A stretch of 64,000 nt of DNA from Candidatus Scalindua sp. GTDB lineage: Bacteria; Planctomycetota; Brocadiia; Brocadiales; Scalinduaceae. Under the pieces are notes generated by a model, which saw nothing but the letters and a program-made list of their open reading frames with translations, made no database searches and was not told where the DNA came from. Both the position numbers and the translations under genes were made by a program. Positions 8,971 to 17,795 of the stretch are shown piece by piece (position 1 is the first letter of the stretch; each line of letters starts with the position of its first letter). Location: assembly GCA_021776915.1 (NCBI GenBank), contig JAIQZU010000021.1, forward strand, positions 54,850 through 118,849, given 5' to 3'.

Positions 8971-9072
8971 TGAAGTGTCTAAAGTGAACTAAAGTGCCTA
9001 AAGTTAAAGAATAAAGGATTTGTTTTCTTAGCCAACTTTAGCTCACTTCAAACTTTAGGCACTTTTAACTCT
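8971..9072. repeat. Inverted pair of the AAGTGAGCTAAAGT repeat family
   Basis: The left half reads gtttgaagtgtctaaagtg then aactaaagtgcctaaagtt. The right half, on the opposite strand, contains agtgcctaaagtttgaagtg then agctaaagt. The same words recur at 53097-53134, 54131-54173 and 59097-59137. Confidence 0.6.
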
Positions 9073-9082
9073 TTATGACACG

Positions 9083-9108
9083 AAAAAAACCTTCTAGAAA
9101 TGAAGGTT
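9083..9108 (-). terminator. Terminator-like hairpin reading on the minus strand
   Basis: AACCTTC (9088-9094) pairs with GAAGGTT (9102-9108). On the minus strand the stem is followed by a run of seven T (9089 to 9083). No minus-strand gene is visible immediately to its right, so it may end an antisense or small RNA, or protect the SPOR-like operon from read-through. Confidence 0.4.
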
Positions 9109-9150
9109 CTTCAGTGTAATAGCAATAAGTTACAGCGGAAAAAAATATCT

Positions 9151-9179
9151 TTGTCTTTCACATAAGGCTCGTGTATTAT
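9151..9179 (+). promoter_or_regulatory. Sigma-70-like promoter for ligA
   Basis: TTGTCT at 9151-9156, a 17-base spacer, then TATTAT at 9174-9179, about 100 bases before the ligA start. This matches the bacterial housekeeping consensus well; it is unproven in this organism. Confidence 0.45.
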
Positions 9180-9276
9180 TTAGCAGTAAAAGGCAGGCGA
9201 TTTGAGATCATAACTATAAATTTTGGCAATTTAGCCCGAATTTTATGCATTTTTCAGGTTAAGGACGAGAATAAGT

Positions 9277-11289
9277 GTGAACAAAGAAATGATTGAAAAT
9301 ATTGAAAATCTTCGCTCAAAGATACGATACCACGACGGAAAGTACTATGTTGAGAATATGCCCGAAATCTCGGATTATGAATATGATCAACTGATGAAAG
9401 AGCTGGAAAAGCTTGAAAGCGCCCATCCGCAATTAATCTCTCCGGATTCTCCCACTCAACGCGTAAGCGGTGAACCTGTCTCAGAATTCACATCTATAGA
9501 ACACAGCATACCCATGCTCAGCATCGAAAATACATATTCAGAAGAAGAATTAAGGGAGTTTGACAAAAGAATCAGGCGAATTTTAAAAGATGTTGAAGAG
9601 ATAGAATATGTCGTAGAACTCAAGATTGATGGTATTGCGATTACGCTGTGGTATGAAAATGGAATTTTCATGCGCGGCGCCACGAGAGGCAATGGTTTCA
9701 GGGGTGATGACGTTACAATGAATTTAAGAACCGTAAAGGACATACCTTTGAGATTTTTGTGCATAAATGACAAAGTAATACCTCCGGTTATTGAAATTCG
9801 CGGTGAAATTTATCTCCCAAACAGAGAGTTTCAGAGACTGAATAAAAGGCGGGAGGAAACAGACGAACCTCAGTTTGCCAATCCCAGAAATGCGGCGGCA
9901 GGTTCCCTTAAGCTCCTTAACCCTCACACAACCGCCAAAAGACCACTCCGTCTGTTTGCCTATGCCTTTGGCTACTATGAAAACGGCAGATTTACTAACC
10001 ACATTGAATGTCTTGAGGTTATAAAGGAATTTGGCCTTCCCGTAAACCCTCACTACAAATTGTGCAGGGATATTGACGAGGTTATCTCATACTGCAATTC
10101 ATGGGAAACAAAGAGAGGTAATCTTGATTACCAGGTTGACGGAATGGTCGTAAAGGTTAATTTGCTGGAGCTTCATGATAAACTGGGTTCGACCAGCAAG
10201 GCGCCGCGCTGGATAATGTCTTACAAATTTAATCCTGAAGATGCCACAACAAAGATTGAGGCGATAAAGGTACAGGTTGGTAAAACAGGAACATTAACCC
10301 CGGTAGCAGAATTAAGCCCTGTCCCACTCAGCGGCACTACCGTCAGCAGGGCGTCACTTCACAATTTTGACGAAATTGAGAGAAAGGATATTCGCGTAGG
10401 TGATTACGTCGTTGTTCAGAAGGCAGGAGAGATCATTCCCCAGGTAGTTAAGGTTATTACAGAGAAGCGCACCGGTAGTGTGAGGCGGTTTGATGTGCCG
10501 GAAAGATGCCCTGTGTGCAAAAGCGATGTTATTAAAGAGAAGGTGGCTCTTAAGTGCTACAACCCTCTGTGTACCGCTCAGGCAAAAAGGAGAATAATGT
10601 ATTTTGTAAGTAAAAATGCGATGGATATTGAGGGCTTTGGCCCTGCCATAATCGAACAATTAGTAGACAAAAAGATTATCGAAGATTATGCTGATATTTA
10701 TTCACTGAAATTCGACGACCTTGAACCACTGGAAAGGATGGGCGAGAAATCTGCCCGAAATCTCCTCGATGCGATTGGAAAGAGTAAGAGCAGAGATTTA
10801 CACTGCCTGATCTGCGCATTGGGAATACTGAATGTCGGCGCCCATGCGGCAGAGGTGCTGTCAAAGCACTTCGGCACATTCGATAAACTCATGGATACCT
10901 CTGTTGAAGAGTTGGATGAAATCTTTGAGATTGGAGAAATCACGGCAAAGAGTATCGTAGATTTCTTCTCAAATAGCCACACAAAAGACGTTATCAATAA
11001 ACTCAAGGCGGCGGGTGTTAATCTTAGCGCCATTCGTAAAGAAGCAAAGACAGCTTCTAATATAGCTGAAAAATCTTTTGTTGTAACGGGAACACTGAAT
11101 GGATATACCCGTAAAGAGATAGAAGATATAATAAAAAATCTGGGAGGAAAAGTATCATCGGCCGTAAGCGGCAAAACTGATTTTCTGATTGCCGGTGAAT
11201 CACCGGGATCAAAACTCGAAGCGGCAGAAAAGCTGGGAACAACAATTTTAAGTAAAGAGGAATTTGAAAATTTAATTAAAAGAACGTAA
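9277..11289 (+). CDS. ligA: NAD-dependent DNA ligase
   Basis: 670 residues, the normal length of bacterial LigA. It joins DNA nicks using NAD during replication and repair. Domain order is complete: Ia domain with YDQLMKELEKLE and SPTQRV, adenylation domain with the active-site lysine in ELKIDG (about K116), OB fold, a four-cysteine zinc finger (CPVCKS and KCYNPLC, about 411-432), helix-hairpin-helix repeats, and a C-terminal BRCT domain (about 590-670). The start is GTG with an upstream AAGGA; a later ATG would trim four residues. It is followed after 24 bases by the broken tldD. Confidence 0.98.
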   Translation: MNKEMIENIENLRSKIRYHDGKYYVENMPEISDYEYDQLMKELEKLESAHPQLISPDSPTQRVSGEPVSEFTSIEHSIPMLSIENTYSEEELREFDKRIRRILKDVEEIEYVVELKIDGIAITLWYENGIFMRGATRGNGFRGDDVTMNLRTVKDIPLRFLCINDKVIPPVIEIRGEIYLPNREFQRLNKRREETDEPQFANPRNAAAGSLKLLNPHTTAKRPLRLFAYAFGYYENGRFTNHIECLEVIKEFGLPVNPHYKLCRDIDEVISYCNSWETKRGNLDYQVDGMVVKVNLLELHDKLGSTSKAPRWIMSYKFNPEDATTKIEAIKVQVGKTGTLTPVAELSPVPLSGTTVSRASLHNFDEIERKDIRVGDYVVVQKAGEIIPQVVKVITEKRTGSVRRFDVPERCPVCKSDVIKEKVALKCYNPLCTAQAKRRIMYFVSKNAMDIEGFGPAIIEQLVDKKIIEDYADIYSLKFDDLEPLERMGEKSARNLLDAIGKSKSRDLHCLICALGILNVGAHAAEVLSKHFGTFDKLMDTSVEELDEIFEIGEITAKSIVDFFSNSHTKDVINKLKAAGVNLSAIRKEAKTASNIAEKSFVVTGTLNGYTRKEIEDIIKNLGGKVSSAVSGKTDFLIAGESPGSKLEAAEKLGTTILSKEEFENLIKRT

Positions 11290-11313
11290 GCTCACCATGG
11301 GGTACAAAATAAA

Positions 11314-12675
11314 ATGGAAAAATTGATAAAGAATGCTTTAAAATCTGCTAAAGCCGATCATATGGAGATACGCATTAATGAGGGAAGGGGAACTGGAGTT
11401 GCTTATGTGGGTAAGGAATTGGAGAGTATTGGCGAAAGCAGCATTATGGGAGGAAGTGTACGTGCTCTCGTCAATGGAGGATGGGGATTTGTAGCCTTTA
11501 ATGATATTGAAAATCTGCCTCGCTACGTCAATATGGCATGTGAACAGGCAATGCTGGTCGGCGATAAGGATGTATCATTAGCAGAGACCGGAGTCATTAA
11601 CGATGTAGTAAAGACGCAGGTTGATTTAGACCCGGCAGATGTTTCACTGATTGACAAACATGATTTGTGTCAGAAATATAATAACATAATCCTATCCTCA
11701 AAGAAGGTTCAGACCTCCAGCGTGAGGTATGCGGACTCTCACAGTACGCTTTATTTCGCCAACCTGGAAGGCAGCTTTATTGTCTGCGAAAATATATTCT
11801 GTGGTGTTTCGGTTATGGCAATGGCAAAGGATGGTATGGATGTACAGCAGGCATATGATTCGATTGGAGATCTGAGAGGTTACAAAAAGGTTGAAAATTT
11901 TGAAGCAAGCTGTGAAGATGTCACCAAGAGGGCAGTTGATCTGCTCTCTGCAAAGCCTGTGGAGGGTGGTAAATATACCGTAATAGTTGATCCAAAGCTT
12001 TGTGGCGTTTTTACACACGAAGCGATCGGGCATCTGAGCTAAGCGGATTTTATCTATGAAAATAAAAAACTTCGTGAGATTATGAAAATAGGAAAACGCT
12101 TTGGTTCGGATGAATTGTCTATAGTAGATGATGGCACATTAGAAGGAGAGGCCGGATATAATAAATATGACAGCGAGGGAACACCTACACGAAAGACATA
12201 TCTGATAAAAGATGGGATTTTGACCAACAGGCTGCACTCAAGAGAGACGGCAGCTAAGATGAATGAGAGTCCGACAGGAAACGCAAGGGCTATCAGTTAT
12301 GCCAGTGAACCGATTGTGCGCATGACTAATACATATATGGAGCCCCGCAATCAAACGTTTGAAGAGATGTTGGCAGGTGTAGATGAAGGCATTTATGCAA
12401 AGGGATCCCTTGGAGGAATGACAAACACGGAGATGTTTACCTTCAGTGCAGAAGAAGCATACAGAATAAAAGGCGGAAAGGTCTGCGAGAAGATTCGTGA
12501 TGTGGTTTTGACAGGTAATGTATTTGAGACATTGATGAATATAGATGCTATCGGCAACGATCTTGTCATATACGGAGGGCTTGGCGGTTGTGGCAAGGGC
12601 GGGCAATCCCCATTACGTGTAAGTGACGGCGGACCGCATATCAGAATAAGAAATGTCACAATTGGAGGCAGATGA
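11314..12675 (+). pseudogene. tldD: TldD metalloprotease subunit, interrupted by in-frame TAA at 12040
   Basis: The frame from 11314 to 12675 would encode 453 residues, a normal TldD. It is in frame throughout, but codon 243 is TAA. The stop follows HEAIGHLS directly, inside the HExxxH zinc motif region where the family reads HEAxGHxxExD. Translation through the stop continues with ADFIYENKK, and the C-terminus is the usual NVTIGGR. GAA to TAA is a single-base change. TldD pairs with TldE/PmbA to degrade unfolded peptides or mature modified peptides; the partner gene pmbA is intact at 51741. This could be a recent nonsense mutation, a strain variant or a base-calling error. If real, the product would lack the catalytic C-terminal half. 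Confidence 0.88.
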
Positions 12676-12693
12676 AATGTGCAGAAAATATAA

Positions 12694-12711
12694 GGCGTAT
12701 TGCCATACGCC
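12694..12711. repeat. Perfect 7-bp hairpin after tldD
   Basis: GGCGTAT (12694-12700), loop TGCC, ATACGCC (12705-12711), starting 18 bases past the tldD stop. No T-run follows, so it is more likely a dispersed palindrome or mRNA 3' stabiliser than a classic terminator. Confidence 0.45.
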
Positions 12712-12764
12712 CCTACTTTGTGACAACTTTGCTTTCACCATTAAATAAAAGGAGGATGGGTGTT

Positions 12765-13232
12765 ATGTTAAAGGTATTTTATTTGATGCTGGAATCCAGA
12801 TCATATTGCTTTAAAAATACGAAAGACATGCGTTCCAGGAAAGGCTTCACTTTAATAGAGCTAATCATTGTTGTTGTTATCCTTGGTATAATATCAGGCG
12901 TGGCCATACCCAAATACCTTAATCTGGTTGCCAGCGCCAAGATCAGCACAGCCAGGGGACTTGGAGCGGCAATAAGTTCCACTATAGCTGCAGAACATGC
13001 AGACTATTTAGTTAACGGAAATGATTATACTCTCTCAGATGTATTGGGAAATACACAATTTTCAGGAGGTGTAACATATAACTCTGCGTCCGGCTCATCT
13101 CCAGGAAGCGGGGAAATATCTTTTTCCGGAAACACTATATATCTAAATTACAAGAGCAGAAATTTTACATGGACGCATACTGATAGAAGCGGGGATACAT
13201 CCTCGTACATAACAGAGGGTACTGGTTTCTAG
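12765..13232 (+). CDS. Type IV pilin / pseudopilin
   Basis: 155 residues from ATG 12765, chosen because GGAGG lies nine bases upstream (12751-12755); the longer open frame starting at 12672 overlaps tldD and has no ribosome site. A class III prepilin leader of about 26 residues ends RKG, followed by FTLIELIIVVVILGIISGV with the conserved Glu at +5. The C-terminal region (NTIYLNYKSRNFTWTH, YITEGTGF) is clearly paralogous to the pilin at 34628. It is probably an accessory or alternative MSHA-type pilin separated from the main pilus locus. Confidence 0.9.
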   Translation: MLKVFYLMLESRSYCFKNTKDMRSRKGFTLIELIIVVVILGIISGVAIPKYLNLVASAKISTARGLGAAISSTIAAEHADYLVNGNDYTLSDVLGNTQFSGGVTYNSASGSSPGSGEISFSGNTIYLNYKSRNFTWTHTDRSGDTSSYITEGTGF

Positions 13233-13259
13233 TTACTGTCTAATGTATTTGACCTTTAA

Positions 13260-14726
13260 ATGCGAAAACTCCTATACCTCAGACTTATCTTTCTTTTCCT
13301 GTTTCTTCTCTCTTTTACTTATCTTTTCTCAGGAGAAGGGCCATTTAGATATAACACCCATAGTTATTCCTCTTTAATCCCTCCTGATTTACTTATCGAA
13401 GATTCCTGGTATGGTATATATTTTCAGGACACATTTATTGGCTACTCACATTATTTTATGAGGGTAAGAGATATGGAAGAGGGTGGTGGCTATGTTTTAA
13501 AAAATAGCACTAATCTCAAGATGCCTCTTTTAGGCAGACTGGAATCTCTTAATATGGAAACGGAAGCAATACTGGGCTCTAATTATTCTCTTAAAGAAGG
13601 TAAATTTAAGCTGGATTCCAGAAATTATTTCTTTGACGCTGCCCTTAAGAAGAAAAAGGCAAATATATACTCCCTTACTATCAAAACACCTTCACAAAGT
13701 GTGACTAAAGAGATTACGAGGAATGAGGAAATAATTAACCCCTTGTTTTCCCCTATCTCCTTAAATTATATTCCTTTAAAGAAAAAGATATTTTATACTT
13801 TTTATGATCCGGTCTTAAACAGAAAAACAAAGGTCCTTTTACAAAACATGGGAAGAATGGATATAGAACTTGATGGACAAACTCTGGAATCTTACAAAGT
13901 AGAGATGGATGTGGAAGGTATAAATGGTGTAATATTTGTTGATAATCACGGAAGATTACTGAAAGAAGAATTTTTAGGTTTTACGTTTGTAAAAGAGGAT
14001 ACGAAAAAGCTTTTCAGTCATGAATATTTTACTGCCGGCAAAGATTTTATAACTTACTTTTCTCTACCATCTATAGTTCTCCCGGATAAAGAAAAACTGA
14101 AATATCTGAAAGTAAAGATAGACGGTATACCTGAAGATTATATAAAAGAAGACTTTAACCAGAAATTTAAACTTATTGATAACTCCTTTATTGTAGAGAT
14201 CAATAGAAAGAAACCTGAAAACATAAAAAGTTTACCACTGGCAAGAGGGGAATTTGCCAAATATTTAAAAGAGGGTGAATTTATTAAATTTGATACTCCC
14301 CTTATAAGGGATACGGTAAATTCTATTGTTGGCCGGGAAAAGAACCCGCTTATAATTATAGAAAAGATATCCGGTTGGATGGATGAAAATATAGAAAAAG
14401 TTCCCAGTATAACTCTGCCAAACACTCTGGATGTCTTAGAATTGAAACAGGGTGATTGCGGGGAATTGAGCGCTCTCATGGCAGGATTTTTAAGGAGCCT
14501 GGGTATTCCTGCATATGTGAATATTGGAATTGTGCATAATGAAGGCAGGTTCTTTTACCATGCATGGGTTTCCGCCTTTATCGGGGAATGGATTGATACT
14601 GATCCGGCTTTAAACCAGCTCATTGCCGACCCGACTCACATAAAGCTCTTAACCGGCCTGGAGAATCAGTTTGAACTGTTTAAGATTATTTCCAGGATAA
14701 AAGTGGAGGTTATGGATTACAAATGA
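13260..14726 (+). CDS. Exported transglutaminase-like protein
   Basis: 488 residues with an N-terminal signal or anchor (LYLRLIFLFLFLLSFTYLF). The long middle part (about 40-380) has no domain I can name. The C-terminal domain shows a transglutaminase-like triad in order: Cys in LKQGDCGELSALMAGFLRSLGIPAY (about 400), His in FFYHAWVSAF, Asp in WIDTDPALN. Such domains act as cysteine proteases or crosslinking enzymes in the envelope. The stop overlaps the start of the ABC ATPase gene (ATGA), so the two are made together, and an ABC permease gene follows. The arrangement suggests an export or envelope-remodelling system in which this protein acts outside the membrane. Confidence 0.8.
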   Translation: MRKLLYLRLIFLFLFLLSFTYLFSGEGPFRYNTHSYSSLIPPDLLIEDSWYGIYFQDTFIGYSHYFMRVRDMEEGGGYVLKNSTNLKMPLLGRLESLNMETEAILGSNYSLKEGKFKLDSRNYFFDAALKKKKANIYSLTIKTPSQSVTKEITRNEEIINPLFSPISLNYIPLKKKIFYTFYDPVLNRKTKVLLQNMGRMDIELDGQTLESYKVEMDVEGINGVIFVDNHGRLLKEEFLGFTFVKEDTKKLFSHEYFTAGKDFITYFSLPSIVLPDKEKLKYLKVKIDGIPEDYIKEDFNQKFKLIDNSFIVEINRKKPENIKSLPLARGEFAKYLKEGEFIKFDTPLIRDTVNSIVGREKNPLIIIEKISGWMDENIEKVPSITLPNTLDVLELKQGDCGELSALMAGFLRSLGIPAYVNIGIVHNEGRFFYHAWVSAFIGEWIDTDPALNQLIADPTHIKLLTGLENQFELFKIISRIKVEVMDYK

Positions 14727-15442
14727 TTGACATCCGTTCGCTTTCCAAAAAATTTAACTCTCACTACGCTTTAAAGGACATAAACCTGAATATTAACAGG
14801 GGAGAATTTTACTGTCTTCTGGGTCCAAACGGGGCAGGGAAGACGACCACTTTAAAAATTCTTACCGGCCTGATGAAGCCGACTACAGGGGAAATCTTCA
14901 TAGACGGACACCATCTGGAAAAGGACTACATTAAGGTAAAGAGTATCTTAGGGCTTGTCCCTGATACTCCATTTCTCTACGAAAACCTCACTCCCCAGGA
15001 GTTTCTGATTTTTGTAGGCGATGTTTATGGAATAAAGAAAGATGATGTTTTAAAAGGAATTGACCATTACTTTAGTCTATTTAAATTAGAGGACAGTCGT
15101 AATAGTCTGATCAAAGAGCTTTCCCATGGAATGAGGCAGAAAATTGTTTATACAGCAAATTTTATCCATAGTCCTTTAGTTTACCTTATAGATGAACCGT
15201 TGGTAGGACTTGATCCTTACAGCATCCATCTTATAAAGAAACTACTTAAGGGAGAAACTGAAAAAGGAAAGACAATCCTGATGAGCACACATATTTTGTC
15301 TGCTGCAGAAGAATTAGCTGACAGAATAGGCATCCTTAAAGAAGGAAGACTGATCGTTGAGGCAAGCCCGAAACAGCTAAAGGAAACTCATGGAGATTCT
15401 CTGGAAGGGATATTTCTGGAGATTACCAAAAACAGTGAATAA
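14723..15442 (+). CDS. ABC transporter ATP-binding protein
   Basis: 239 residues. Walker A GPNGAGKTTTLK (about 34-45), signature LSHGMRQK, Walker B LVYLIDEP with the catalytic Glu, and the H-loop in MSTHIL. It is of the ABC-2 export type (CcmA-like), with no membrane domain of its own. It overlaps the transglutaminase-like gene by four bases. The permease gene follows only after a 315-base stretch of repeats, which is odd for a two-component exporter. Confidence 0.95.
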   Translation: MIDIRSLSKKFNSHYALKDINLNINRGEFYCLLGPNGAGKTTTLKILTGLMKPTTGEIFIDGHHLEKDYIKVKSILGLVPDTPFLYENLTPQEFLIFVGDVYGIKKDDVLKGIDHYFSLFKLEDSRNSLIKELSHGMRQKIVYTANFIHSPLVYLIDEPLVGLDPYSIHLIKKLLKGETEKGKTILMSTHILSAAEELADRIGILKEGRLIVEASPKQLKETHGDSLEGIFLEITKNSE

Positions 15443-15757
15443 CCAGTGTTGGAAATTTAATACCTCCCTTTCGGGAGGAATCCAATACCGGACTCCTTGC
15501 GAAAAGTCCTCGGCGTCTTTTGTCCGGGGAAGCAAGGTTTTTCATGTGCTTGAATATTTGATCCAGTGGTAGCAGAAGGCTGAAGCCATTCTGCTACAGT
15601 TGGCGAAAGTAACCTGCCAGAAGAACGCTCAAGTTAGGCCTTCGGCAACTTTTGATACGGTAGGAGCTGTCTCCTGGCGGCGATCGCCAACGGGAGTTGG
15701 CTCCTACCAAAACATTGAAATTCCTCATACATAAATTTAAATCATCATTAATCAATT
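15443..15757. other. Repeat-filled gap inside the ABC operon
   Basis: No gene. It holds a cctcccttTCGGgaggaatcc hairpin near 15463, the dispersed word tcctcggcgtcttttgtccggggaagcaagg at 15507-15537 and the palindromic element at 15631-15740. The insertion lies between the ATPase and permease genes but leaves both open frames intact. Confidence 0.65.
15631..15740 (+). repeat. Dispersed palindromic element, copy 3
   Basis: Inverted copy of 499-607: aagttaggccttcggcaac, the palindrome GGTAGGAGCT...GTTGGCTCCTACC, then aacattgaaattcctcata. See the copy at 499 for the family description. Confidence 0.75.
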
Positions 15758-17395
15758 ATGCAAGAATTAATTAGAATCCGGCTTTTTTCCATAAAAAACA
15801 AACTCGCTTTTTTTACAAACTTTTCTCCCAGAAAGTTTGTTTATGGGTTGATTTTTATACTGGTTTCAATTGCCGGGATATATTTTGCTATTTACGCAGG
15901 GCTGAATTTTATCGTTTCTCTGGGAGGGCTGGGCTCGATTATCATAAAGAAGATAATATTTATTCTTTTCTTTATGCTCTTTTTTCTGGTCGGCGTCAGT
16001 TTTGGAGTTTTGTTTTACGGGCTTTCATTTAAAAGTAAAGAGGCACAGTTTCTCCTGTCATTGCCCATGCCCAGAGGCAGAATCCTCAGCTTTAAGTTTA
16101 TAGAAGCAGCGGTCTTTGCTTCGTGGATACCATTCCTGGGGATTTTCTTCTTTTTTCTGGCCTACAGTAATATTGGCAATGCAGGCGCTTCCCTTGCCTT
16201 CGCTTCTCTCTTTTTCTCCGCTCCTTTTTTTATTATTTCATGTTTCTTCGGGTATTTATTAACACTGTTTATCGTACGCTATTTTAATCTAAAGAGAATT
16301 TTTTATACTGCCGGATCAATCCTTCTTTTCATATTTATATTTTATTCTAATTTCTTTATATCCCCTGAACGTGAGGACATTTTCTATTACCTCTCCGAAG
16401 AAGTGGCTTTCTTGAAATTTTCCAAGATGTGGTTTCTTCCCTTTTCCTGGCCGGGGCATGGCATTATTGCCTTTGAGGATTATGATTTTAAAAAATCCTT
16501 CTTATACCTTGCCAACCTTTGGAGCCTGGCTCTCCTTTGCTTAACTTTTGTCTCTTCTCCCGGAAAAGTGTTTATATCCATTTACCATCGCCAGTTTACA
16601 GGACAAGGGAAAAAGACAAAAACCAGAGATTATTTAACTTTAGTATTTTCCCTGTTCGGACTTCCTGCCTATCTACGCGCATTTATAGTAAAGGATATTA
16701 AATTATTTGCCAGAGAACCCAGTCTCTGGCTGCAATTTCTGGTTTTTTTCGGAATACTATTCTTTTACTTTCTCAATCTAAGGAATTTCTCTTACCATCT
16801 TCTGGAACCAATGTGGAGAAATCTCCTGACCTTTTTAAATACTTTCAGTATTCTCTGCATTATTTCCGCAATGAGCATAAGATTTGTTTTTCCTCAGTGG
16901 AGCCTTGAAGGAAGGAATTTCTGGATACTTAAACTTGCACCTGTTTCGTTAAAGAAGATATTTATGGAAAAGTTCCTGCTTACAGTAACAGCCTTGTCCC
17001 TTATTTCACTTTTTCTAATCTCTTTTTCCAACTTAATGCTGGAAATTACATCCTCTTTTTTCTTCTTTACCCTTTTTATAATTTTACTTTCCACTATTAC
17101 GCTGGTCAGTATCTCTTTAGGTATGGGCGGCTATTTTGTAAATTTTAAAGACGAATATTACCTGAAGGCGGTAGAAAGCCTTGGAGGTTTTATTACTATC
17201 GTAATAAGCTTTGGTTATACTTTTTTGACAATTTCTCTGTTTTCCTTCCTCACACATCTCTATTTTATTGGAAAATTGCCTCAGTTTAAGGTGGTTTTGC
17301 TTGTCGTTGTGATTTTATGGAGTATATTGAGTATTCTTGTTTCTCTGATTTCTTTGGTATCAGGAATGAAGAAACTGAGCCAAAAAGAATATTAA
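15758..17395 (+). CDS. ABC-2-type permease, polytopic membrane protein
   Basis: 545 residues with roughly a dozen hydrophobic segments in two halves separated by a basic loop (KKTKTRDYLTLV), which fits a membrane subunit of an ABC exporter. No individual motif is diagnostic; the call depends on hydropathy and on the ATPase encoded just upstream on the same strand. The length and the YxxxxxxFxARE-like cytoplasmic segment (KDIKLFAREPSLW) resemble putative ABC-2 permeases of the heterodimeric bacterial type. The substrate is unknown. Confidence 0.75.
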   Translation: MQELIRIRLFSIKNKLAFFTNFSPRKFVYGLIFILVSIAGIYFAIYAGLNFIVSLGGLGSIIIKKIIFILFFMLFFLVGVSFGVLFYGLSFKSKEAQFLLSLPMPRGRILSFKFIEAAVFASWIPFLGIFFFFLAYSNIGNAGASLAFASLFFSAPFFIISCFFGYLLTLFIVRYFNLKRIFYTAGSILLFIFIFYSNFFISPEREDIFYYLSEEVAFLKFSKMWFLPFSWPGHGIIAFEDYDFKKSFLYLANLWSLALLCLTFVSSPGKVFISIYHRQFTGQGKKTKTRDYLTLVFSLFGLPAYLRAFIVKDIKLFAREPSLWLQFLVFFGILFFYFLNLRNFSYHLLEPMWRNLLTFLNTFSILCIISAMSIRFVFPQWSLEGRNFWILKLAPVSLKKIFMEKFLLTVTALSLISLFLISFSNLMLEITSSFFFFTLFIILLSTITLVSISLGMGGYFVNFKDEYYLKAVESLGGFITIVISFGYTFLTISLFSFLTHLYFIGKLPQFKVVLLVVVILWSILSILVSLISLVSGMKKLSQKEY

Positions 17396-17428
17396 ATGTA
17401 TAAATTGTTAGCTACGCTGTATAGAAAC

Positions 17429-17725
17429 TCATTCATATGGTTGAATTTTCACTGCAGAAAGGGTATTCTTCCGAGGGTTATGTTGAGGGGCAAAAAAAAT
17501 TCGGACATCCCATTCAATTTCTTCCAGTGTAAGATTCTGATTTGCAATTTCCGGGTTCTCAAGATAAACTTTACCAATATAACAGGTTTTACAGCGACTC
17601 TTGCATGCGGCAGTTACAGAAAAGGTCAATGTGAGGGGATTAACAGGCTGTACCCAACCTCGTCTGGTGGCCTCGTAGTACAGCGCTTTTGGCGCAATCT
17701 TTGTCAAATAATCTCTTAATTTCAT
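17429..17725 (-). pseudogene. Truncated radical SAM protein remnant
   Basis: 98 codons. The N-terminus is a normal radical SAM start: MKLRDYLTKIAPKALYYEATRRG-type preamble, then VTAACKSRCKTCYIG with the CxxxCxxC cluster motif at about residues 42-49. After TLEEIEWDVRIF the sequence stops resembling the family and ends at residue 98, with no GGEP or later motifs, while intact relatives run 300 residues or more. Downstream sequence is the end of the ABC permease, so the gene was cut by a rearrangement. It is unlikely to be functional. Confidence 0.7.
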
Positions 17726-17795
17726 TAACGGTTTTTTCGCTTTTTAATATATGCCATTATTAGACAAAATAACTTAATTTTTATCTACAATATAA

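Larger units (their letters stand above)
8655..9276. other. Intergenic region between divergent operons: repeats, hairpins, ligA promoter
   Basis: No convincing ORF. The stretch holds a CCCGC-TCCG-GCGGG hairpin near 8784, a repeat block at 8971-9072, a terminator-like hairpin at 9083-9108 and a sigma-70-like promoter at 9151-9179. It separates the minus-strand SPOR-like operon from the plus-strand ligA operon. Confidence 0.6.

Noticed and set aside
12040..12042. Recoding (selenocysteine or pyrrolysine) at the tldD stop
   Set aside because: The codon is TAA, which is used for neither, and the expected residue is Glu. A point mutation or read error is simpler.
17396..17719. 107-codon plus-strand ORF
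   Set aside because: Antisense to the radical SAM remnant, with no recognisable features.
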